Assembly: GCA_001781025.1 (NCBI GenBank)
Contig: MFJZ01000004.1
Coordinates: forward strand, 6,801 to 12,230
Reading direction: 5' to 3'
Source of the DNA: Candidatus Gottesmanbacteria bacterium RIFCSPLOWO2_01_FULL_49_10
GTDB lineage: Bacteria; Patescibacteriota; Microgenomatia; UBA10105; UBA927
Length of the DNA: 5,430 bases
Position numbers and translations under genes: made by a program. Shown piece after piece: positions 1-4,603 of this stretch. The notes beneath the pieces are model-generated. The model ran no database searches. It had not been told where the DNA came from and saw only the letters and a program-made list of their open reading frames with translations. Each line of letters opens with the position of its first letter. Position 1 is the first letter of the stretch.

Positions 1-1146
1 GATCATCGTCTCTTTCCACCCGTACGAGTTAAATTTCCAGACCGGATCCCAGAAGGAGAAGTTGTGATAGTTGTCGTTTAATAAAATCGGGAGGATCCAG
101 TAGCTTAAGAAAAAGACGGTGGTACCGACGAGGGCCAACAATTTCCAAAGAGTTGTTTTACATTCTTCCATAACCGTACGAATGTGAGAAGGATTGTGCA
201 AAAAGGAAACCAGTGGAGCGGCTATTGCCAGCGGTGCAAGGGAAAGTATCGCAATAATGCCAACCCCCAGGTGCCCCATGGCGGTCGCCGTGAGGAAAAA
301 GACTGCGGGGAGGTAGGACGACCGCTTAGGGAAGAAATTTTTTGAGGTCGCTCGGCCCACGCTTATTTGGTTGTAAAGGTTGTTGCCGTTTCTCGCTAAA
401 TGAAAATTCGCCGCCGGTCGTTTTCCCCGGATCCCATTGAGGCGAATTTTCAGTTCCTCAAAAAATTCTTCCCCTCGCGTTCTTTCTGATGATAAGAATG
501 ATAAGAAGTTATACGCGTACGCGATCGCAAGTGGCAGCCAGATCATGGCAAAAAGTTGACTTGACAGTCCGTATCCGCGCCAGAGGAATGATGGAGGATC
601 CAGGCCATAGAGTCCATCCGTCGAGATGTGGCTTGCAAGAAGCGCGCCGATACCCGCGGTAAGCCAGGGGAGCTTAGCCACTCGGAGTGCGAGAAAGACC
701 GAGAGTGGAAATAGGCTTAAGAGAAGATAAATAATCCAGTGGTAGTAGGTGAAAAGTGAAAAGTGAAAAGTGAAAAGCTGAAGAAAGCGATAGGATGCCA
801 CTATGGCGATTTGCGGTATGTGAGAATAGTAAAATGGTAAATTGTACCCCTCCGCCCAATTGGGCACCCAGTGATCCACAAGGTAAGGAGCAAAACAAGT
901 CAAAAGCGAAACAGGCAAAACGAGTAATTTCTTTACTCTTGACTCGTCTTGCTTTTGACTCGTACAGCTTTTTTTTGCAAAGTCCCATATTTGGTTTGTC
1001 CGATCAACGAGGGCGAACTGGAATGTATTGTCGTTGGGGTCGATCGTTGCCGTCGGCTCGAGCCGATACAACCACAGATTAACTCCGATCGCAAAAAGGA
1101 GTATAATGAGAGATATGGTGCATTCGATGCGTGTGCCATGCTTCAT
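1..1146 (-). CDS. Polytopic membrane protein, PTPS-related/GT-C-like, C-terminus cut by window edge
   Basis: An open frame of 382 codons reads from ATG at 1146 to the left edge without a stop, so the C-terminus is missing. It starts with a membrane helix (about residues 10-27), followed by an extracytoplasmic loop with DPNDNTFQFALVDRTNQIWD (36-55) and DHWVPNWAEGYNLPFYYSH (91-109). An acidic loop with a P-x-W and GY-x-x-P-F-Y pattern resembles the bacterial membrane family annotated as 6-pyruvoyl-tetrahydropterin synthase-related (PF10131); despite the name these are GT-C-like membrane proteins. More helices follow at about 136-155, 159-172, 196-215, 279-315 and 334-356. The start has a GAGG site four bases upstream and lies 16 bases after the preceding gene, so it is probably co-transcribed. 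Three stretches look like in-frame insertions: residues 63-83, 124-133 and 225-273, each matching a DNA repeat. The family assignment comes from remembered motifs and is moderate; that this is a real membrane protein gene is nearly certain. Confidence 0.85.
   Translation of the reverse strand, partial: MKHGTRIECTISLIILLFAIGVNLWLYRLEPTATIDPNDNTFQFALVDRTNQIWDFAKKSCTSQKQDESRVKKLLVLPVSLLTCFAPYLVDHWVPNWAEGYNLPFYYSHIPQIAIVASYRFLQLFTFHFSLFTYYHWIIYLLLSLFPLSVFLALRVAKLPWLTAGIGALLASHISTDGLYGLDPPSFLWRGYGLSSQLFAMIWLPLAIAYAYNFLSFLSSERTRGEEFFEELKIRLNGIRGKRPAANFHLARNGNNLYNQISVGRATSKNFFPKRSSYLPAVFFLTATAMGHLGVGIIAILSLAPLAIAAPLVSFLHNPSHIRTVMEECKTTLWKLLALVGTTVFFLSYWILPILLNDNYHNFSFWDPVWKFNSYGWKETMI
329..474. repeat. 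Nested palindromic element inside gene 1
   Basis: The outer arms are 329-347 and 456-473: 18 base pairs with a single bulged A at 335, including 12 uninterrupted pairs (AATTTTTTGAGG against CCTCAAAAAATT). Inside lies a perfect 12-base inverted repeat, TGAAAATTCGCC (401-412) and GGCGAATTTTCA (441-452), with a 28-base loop that holds a further CCGG/CCGG pair (414-417, 427-430). The 53 bases between left outer and inner arms show only short matches (CGGC 353-356 with GCCG 385-388). On the coding strand the element is read through in frame as residues about 225-273 of gene 1, a hydrophilic basic stretch between two membrane segments. It looks like an inserted mobile palindrome of RPE or MITE type, but there is no target-site duplication I can point to and no second copy in the window. 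Confidence 0.7.
490..507. repeat. Tandem 9-mer (TGATAAGAA)x2
   Basis: Two exact adjacent copies of TGATAAGAA at 490-498 and 499-507. On the coding strand they give FLSFLS in gene 1, just before the nested palindrome, 16 bases away. The TGATAAG core also occurs in the tract at 5340-5367, which suggests a shared sequence family, though two copies alone could be chance. Confidence 0.6.
749..776. repeat. Heptamer array (GTGAAAA)x4 in gene 1
   Basis: Four exact copies of GTGAAAA, with no imperfect unit. On the coding strand (TTTTCAC units) the array and its flank encode LFTFHFSLFT, residues 124-133 of gene 1, at the start of a membrane segment. The identical four-copy array, in the same orientation and the same reading frame, is found at 5283-5310. 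Confidence 0.95.
898..960. repeat. Inverted repeat with degenerate heptamers in gene 1
   Basis: The ends form a perfect 10-base inverted repeat, AGTCAAAAGC (898-907) and GCTTTTGACT (951-960). The right half contains 7-base units CTTTACT, CTTGACT, CGTCTTG and CTTTTGA in sequence (931-958). The left half has the complementary-style units AGTCAAA and AGCGAAA. It codes for residues about 63-83 of gene 1 (SQKQDESRVKK and following), a charged stretch in the first outer loop. Confidence 0.65.
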
Positions 1147-1150
1147 AAAG

Positions 1151-1154
1151 CCTC
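1151..1154 (-). promoter_or_regulatory. Ribosome binding site of gene 1
   Basis: On the minus strand GAGG lies four bases before the ATG at 1146, in the 16-base gap after the GT39-like gene. It supports this start and suggests that gene 1 is translated from the same message as its upstream neighbour. Confidence 0.6.
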
Positions 1155-1162
1155 ATTCTATA

Positions 1163-2650
1163 TTACCAATACTTCGCAACCAATAGGTCGCCGCCTTCCG
1201 TCTCGGTATAGTTTTCCCGTATAAATGCCAAATCCTCAGGTGGTAGTGCACGGATTCGCGGTATTTCTGCCTGGTAGATATACTTCGTCTTGGTTGTTCG
1301 CAGAGCCTCCCGGATGGGCGGACGGCTTTTTAAAAGTAGCGAGTCAAACTGGCCGATCGGCAGACAGCACACATAGTAGGGATATGGGTAATAAATCGTC
1401 CTTCCTTCGAGGTCGAAAACGTACTCGTTTTTTGGAATTGTCGCGAGAATCCGTGTAATTTTTTGATACGTACTATCATTGGTCCAGTTGAATTTTGGGC
1501 TATGAACACGGAAAAAGGTATACGTCATAAGCATAGTGAAAAGAACAAAAAAGATGGTAAATGTGGCAAGTCTTGCATGCGATCGTTTGCACAACCGCCA
1601 GAGGAGCTCTACCCATTCTCCGGTAAACCACGCGACAAATACAGCAGCGGGCAACAAGTACTGGGTGAATTTTAGCGGAGATATGTAGAGGTACTGGATA
1701 ACCGAAGCCACCAAAAGGAGCGCCGGGGTCATGCGTATATACCACTCTTTACGCCATTCAACCGCATTGGTCATAATAAGCGCCGCTGCCAAAATGAGCG
1801 CGAGGACCCAAAGGGTATGATTGACGATAAGCCCGATAGATAGGCCCGATTCTCCGTAGTACGTCGGGTTGGGTGAAAAAAAGAAAGTCGGGCCCAGCGG
1901 GTTAAAGCGGGCAACGCCAAGAATTGATTCTTTGGTAAGCCAGGTAACAGAGTAGAACACTGTTTTTGCCTGTCCCGTGGTAAGTGCCCAGAGTGAAAAT
2001 GATCCCAACGGAAGACCAAGTCCCAAAAGGAATACGGGGACTGCGCGTAGCTTTTTTGTTACCAGCGCAGAAAAAATAACCATGCCGGCAACGGTTGCGA
2101 CCAAAACGCCGGTTTTTTGGAGAACCAGGAGAGAAGTAGAAAGCCACACCCCTCCCCAGAAGAGCTGGGTAGGTTTTCCCTGTTTGCTCCAAAACAGGAG
2201 TACCTCCCGAAATCCAATGAGAAATATGAGGAGTGCTAAGATGTCTGGTCTTATTTCCAAAAGTTTATCCGATGGCATAGGGAGGATAAGGAGGATGGTC
2301 GCGGGGACGATGGCAACCCAGCTTTTGTGTGTTGTCCAGTAGGCAACGCCTATGGCTCCCGCCAAAAAGATCGACAGGAGGAAGGCAATCACGCGTGCGA
2401 TGGCGACCGCGTCAATCCCGCTCCAAACCATAAACAGTGGTGCAAGGAATACCACATAGAGCGGGCTTGCGATCATCATGAAGTCTTTGTACGGAACATT
2501 ACCGGAAAATACGTGATATGCCCAGTTGACATACATAAACTCATCCGGATCAAAATAGCGCACGGATCCCAGGGCATAGCGCTTGACGGCGACGAATATG
2601 AAGATAGACAAAAGGAGACAGGTGAACGCTATGGAGAGATACTTTTTCAT
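1163..2650 (-). CDS. GT39/PMT_2-like integral membrane glycosyltransferase
   Basis: A complete 495-residue protein with about ten hydrophobic segments and a soluble C-terminal tail (about 382-495). After the first helix (5-22) the first outer loop has DPDEFMY (34-40), the acidic DE pair typical of GT-C enzymes. GNVPYKDF (50-57) and SPLY (62-65) follow, in the layout of PMT_2/GT39 proteins. EIRPDILAL (132-140) and QKTG (178-181) fit later conserved positions of that group, and KFTQYLLP (327-334) resembles its late helix motif. By family knowledge such proteins transfer a sugar from a polyprenyl-phosphate carrier to a lipid-linked glycan or protein on the outer membrane face; donor and acceptor here are unknown. 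The ATG at 2650 lies three bases after the stop of the ALG10-like gene with no Shine-Dalgarno site, which suggests translational coupling. Unlike the two flanking partial genes it contains no heptamer array. Confidence 0.88.
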   Translation of the reverse strand: MKKYLSIAFTCLLLSIFIFVAVKRYALGSVRYFDPDEFMYVNWAYHVFSGNVPYKDFMMIASPLYVVFLAPLFMVWSGIDAVAIARVIAFLLSIFLAGAIGVAYWTTHKSWVAIVPATILLILPMPSDKLLEIRPDILALLIFLIGFREVLLFWSKQGKPTQLFWGGVWLSTSLLVLQKTGVLVATVAGMVIFSALVTKKLRAVPVFLLGLGLPLGSFSLWALTTGQAKTVFYSVTWLTKESILGVARFNPLGPTFFFSPNPTYYGESGLSIGLIVNHTLWVLALILAAALIMTNAVEWRKEWYIRMTPALLLVASVIQYLYISPLKFTQYLLPAAVFVAWFTGEWVELLWRLCKRSHARLATFTIFFVLFTMLMTYTFFRVHSPKFNWTNDSTYQKITRILATIPKNEYVFDLEGRTIYYPYPYYVCCLPIGQFDSLLLKSRPPIREALRTTKTKYIYQAEIPRIRALPPEDLAFIRENYTETEGGDLLVAKYW

Positions 2651-2653
2651 ATG

Positions 2654-3865
2654 TTACGGAAAGAATCGATCGAAATGGAGCCCCCACACCTGGTAGAGCG
2701 AAAGCGAGAGCGAAAGCACAATGGACGCGTACGTGGCCGGGATAGACTCGATAGTTCGCAGTAAAAGAAACAGCGTGACATAGGGGACCGCGTATCGTGG
2801 CTCGATAAGCCACATGCTCACCATTGGGATAATTCCTGCAATATGGATGAGGGCGTAGCGCGGTTTGACGAATCGGTGGGCGAGTATGACGAAAAGCTCG
2901 TAGAGCGCGATTATAAAAAGCACTGTTTTCCACACCAGGTCTTTCGTAAACAGATGCATGAGTTGGTTTCGCAAAAAATAGGGTGTTTGATTCCACGGAT
3001 GGGTATTGGTGAAGGTAGCAAGATAAAAGACATACCAGAGTATCGCTCCCAGGAGCACAATCTTCCAGTGCTTGTGTACCGATCGGGTGATACGCCCGGC
3101 AAACAGGATATGTTCCGGGAGGTGAAAGAGAAACAGAAGAAAAAGGATGATGTACGCGTTGCCGAAACTAATGACGAAGGGCATGTAGAGTTTGCTGCCG
3201 CCCAGGACCACTCCGCCGTTTATGATGACAAAGATGAGAAAACCGACAATACCCAGGAGAAACGTAGCGGATTTGGGGAAAAAATTCATCAAAGACTGAC
3301 GCGTCGGGAGCCTTTTACCATGTTCCTGAATATAGGCAAAGACGAGGAATAGGACCAGCCAGACCACCGAACTTTGCCGAACGACCAGGGAGAGGGATCC
3401 CACGAGGCCCGCAAGTGTATAGCGGCGAGAAAGAACAAAATAAAAACACAAAAGGACAAATAGTGTCGTCATAATGTCGGTAAACAGGATAAAGTAGTAG
3501 GGGAAAAGGAGGGGATAGAGTGACACCTGGAGGAGTTTCATGCTTGCGTGTGCCGGGTCCAGCTGTCGCGCGAGGCGATAAAACAACAGGAGAAATCCGG
3601 CGCTTACGAGAATCTCGAGGAAGCGAACCGACGCGACCGTACCCAAACGAAATATCCATGTGGGGAGGGCCATGACGAAGTGATACCCGGGTCCCATCGC
3701 GATCTGGGAGGTGTGCTGAAAGTTGCCGCTTGCAAAGCGCATGATTTCCGGGTAGTGAAATACTTCATCCATGAGGAGGCGCTCGTTTCGCAGTATCCAA
3801 AAGACGCATCCAAATACGACGGCTATCGTAAGGATGACGAAGGGGAGCAAACGGTCGTGTTTCAC
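2654..3865 (-). CDS. ALG10/DIE2-like (GT59-type) membrane glycosyltransferase
   Basis: A complete 403-residue polytopic protein. From memory of human ALG10, the motifs occur in the same order: MDEVFHYPE (32-40; ALG10 has MDEIFHLPQ), GPGYH (58-62; PGLY), FPYYFILFTD (121-130; FP-x-LYFF-x-FLYYTE), VRQSSVVW (162-169; FRQTNIIW), INGGVVLGG (215-223; VNGGIVIGD) and EPRYAVPYV (355-363; EFRYFILPYV). ALG10 adds the terminal alpha-1,2-glucose to the dolichol-linked oligosaccharide in the ER, using dolichyl-phosphate-glucose. A bacterial relative would be expected to use a polyprenyl-phosphate sugar, but its substrate is unknown. D33 and E34 are the likely catalytic acidic pair. The eukaryotic LADNRHYTFY block before the last third is not obvious; TPYFLRNQ (294-301) sits there instead. 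The protein is shorter than human ALG10 (about 470). GTG at 3865 is chosen because an in-frame TGA lies 15 bases upstream and the first helix follows directly. It is the first gene of the minus-strand run. Confidence 0.85.
   Translation of the reverse strand: MKHDRLLPFVILTIAVVFGCVFWILRNERLLMDEVFHYPEIMRFASGNFQHTSQIAMGPGYHFVMALPTWIFRLGTVASVRFLEILVSAGFLLLFYRLARQLDPAHASMKLLQVSLYPLLFPYYFILFTDIMTTLFVLLCFYFVLSRRYTLAGLVGSLSLVVRQSSVVWLVLFLVFAYIQEHGKRLPTRQSLMNFFPKSATFLLGIVGFLIFVIINGGVVLGGSKLYMPFVISFGNAYIILFLLFLFHLPEHILFAGRITRSVHKHWKIVLLGAILWYVFYLATFTNTHPWNQTPYFLRNQLMHLFTKDLVWKTVLFIIALYELFVILAHRFVKPRYALIHIAGIIPMVSMWLIEPRYAVPYVTLFLLLRTIESIPATYASIVLSLSLSLYQVWGLHFDRFFP
2695..2718. repeat. Imperfect 12-base tandem duplication in the ALG10-like gene
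   Basis: AGAGCGAAAGCG is followed directly by AGAGCGAAAGCA. It encodes the LSLSLSL stretch (about residues 385-391) in the last membrane segment. The period differs from the heptamer arrays, so it is probably ordinary simple sequence in a Leu/Ser-rich helix. Confidence 0.55.
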
Positions 3866-3879
3866 GATAGATATATCGT
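3864..3879. promoter_or_regulatory. Palindrome over the GTG start of the ALG10-like gene
   Basis: ACGATA (3864-3869) and TATCGT (3874-3879) form a perfect 6-base inverted repeat with a four-base spacer, and the left arm overlaps the GTG start codon (3863-3865). It could be an operator or, if transcribed, a hairpin that hides the start codon. No Shine-Dalgarno site precedes this GTG. AT-rich sequence on the minus strand at 3877-3870 might serve as a weak -10 region. Confidence 0.3.
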
Positions 3880-3884
3880 CTCAT

Positions 3885-3892
3885 GGGGGAGG
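3885..3892 (+). promoter_or_regulatory. Strong Shine-Dalgarno site for ATG 3898, out of frame with the methyltransferase
   Basis: GGGGGAGG is the best ribosome site near the divergent intergenic region, with a five-base spacer to ATG at 3898. That ATG opens a 43-codon frame (MQSSLFWSVWYDHRY...) closed by TGA at 4027-4029, one frame away from the methyltransferase and overlapping its first 29 codons. It may mark a small upstream reading frame, a shifted true start of the methyltransferase, or a chance match. Confidence 0.4.
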
Positions 3893-3924
3893 TTCCGATG
3901 CAATCATCTCTCTTTTGGTCCGTA

Positions 3925-3933
3925 TGGTATGAT
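3925..3933 (+). promoter_or_regulatory. Possible extended -10 promoter for the methyltransferase
   Basis: TG-G-TATGAT matches an extended -10 element (TATGAT differs from TATAAT at one base). Its end is seven bases before ATG 3941, so transcription would start at or next to that ATG and the message would be leaderless. No convincing -35 box is seen at the usual distance. This favours 3941 over 3929 as the start. Confidence 0.4.
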
Positions 3934-3940
3934 CACCGGT

Positions 3941-4597
3941 ATGCACATTTTGCAGTCGTGTTACCGAAGAAGATTTTCCCAGCGCGAGTATCCCATTCGC
4001 GCGTCGCTGTGGCAGGTTCTGTGGGATGAGGTGTTCCGGCACTGGGTATCGCCGGGTGACACGGTCATGGATATCGGCGCAGGCTACGGTGAATTTTTGC
4101 GTGTGGCACGTGCGAAGCACAAAATCGCCGTGGACATAAATCCCGATACAGGTAAACACGCGGGGAAGGGTATCACGGTTCTTGCAGTTTCGGCAGAGCG
4201 TATTCCCAAGATCTACAACGGCACGATTGACACCATTTTTATGAGCAATTTTCTCGAGCATCTGCCGACGAAAGATGCTTGTATGGCCGTCCTTGGTCGC
4301 TCTTGGGAGCTACTGAGGCCCGGCGGCACACTTATCATCATGCAGCCCAATATAGATCTTACCCGCGAGAGGTATTGGGACTTTATCGATCACACGATCG
4401 CCCTTAACGACCGATCGGTTCTGGAAGCCCTTGGGGTTTGTGGGTTTCGTGTCGTTCGGTCGGTCCGACGGTTTCTTCCGTACACCACCAAGTCGTGGTT
4501 ACCCATGTACCCATCGTTGTTGCGCCTCTATCTTCGTATTCCATCTGGCATCCGGCCGTTTGCAGGACAGAGCTTATTTATTGCCATCAAGGGCTAG
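3941..4597 (+). CDS. Class I SAM-dependent methyltransferase
   Basis: A 218-residue soluble protein of the Methyltransf_11/23 type. Motif I is VMDIGAGYGEFL (42-53), which binds S-adenosylmethionine. The acidic end of strand 2 is AVDINPD (63-69), motif IV is DTIFMSNFLEHLP (97-109), and LLRPGGTLIIMQPNI (124-138) forms motif VI. The tail DHTIALNDRSVLEALGVCGF (150-169) and RFLPYTTKSWLP (177-188) recalls a methyltransferase family often found in surface-polysaccharide clusters. The methylated substrate cannot be told from sequence. It is the only plus-strand gene, head to head with the ALG10-like gene and tail to tail with the NPCBM gene. The start is uncertain: ATG 3941 and ATG 3929 (four residues longer) both lack a Shine-Dalgarno site. 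A good extended -10 box ends seven bases before 3941, which would give a leaderless transcript, while the best ribosome site nearby serves an ATG at 3898 in another frame. The frame is open further upstream only because it lies antisense to the ALG10-like gene. Confidence 0.88.
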   Translation: MHILQSCYRRRFSQREYPIRASLWQVLWDEVFRHWVSPGDTVMDIGAGYGEFLRVARAKHKIAVDINPDTGKHAGKGITVLAVSAERIPKIYNGTIDTIFMSNFLEHLPTKDACMAVLGRSWELLRPGGTLIIMQPNIDLTRERYWDFIDHTIALNDRSVLEALGVCGFRVVRSVRRFLPYTTKSWLPMYPSLLRLYLRIPSGIRPFAGQSLFIAIKG

Positions 4598-4603
4598 GTC
4601 TCG

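Noticed and set aside
749..776. CRISPR-like array
   Set aside because: Units are seven bases and directly adjacent, without spacers of 25-40 bases; no cas gene is near.
674..1224. Several short open frames on both strands over the start of gene 1
   Set aside because: They are shadows of the continuous 382-codon frame 1146-1, which has clear membrane-protein character; their low-complexity peptides come from the repeats in other frames.
1535..1545. Single AGTGAAAAG inside the GT39-like gene as a further heptamer array
   Set aside because: Only one unit is present, without 7-base periodicity around it.
1977..3352. Plus-strand open frames of 120-170 codons opposite the two glycosyltransferase genes
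   Set aside because: They are antisense to two well-supported membrane proteins, show no recognisable domains, and have the polar composition expected from reading such genes backwards.
3548..3940. Open plus-strand frame extending the methyltransferase about 130 residues upstream
   Set aside because: It lies antisense to the ALG10-like gene, is rich in charged residues without domain character, and the SAM-binding fold is complete from 3929/3941.
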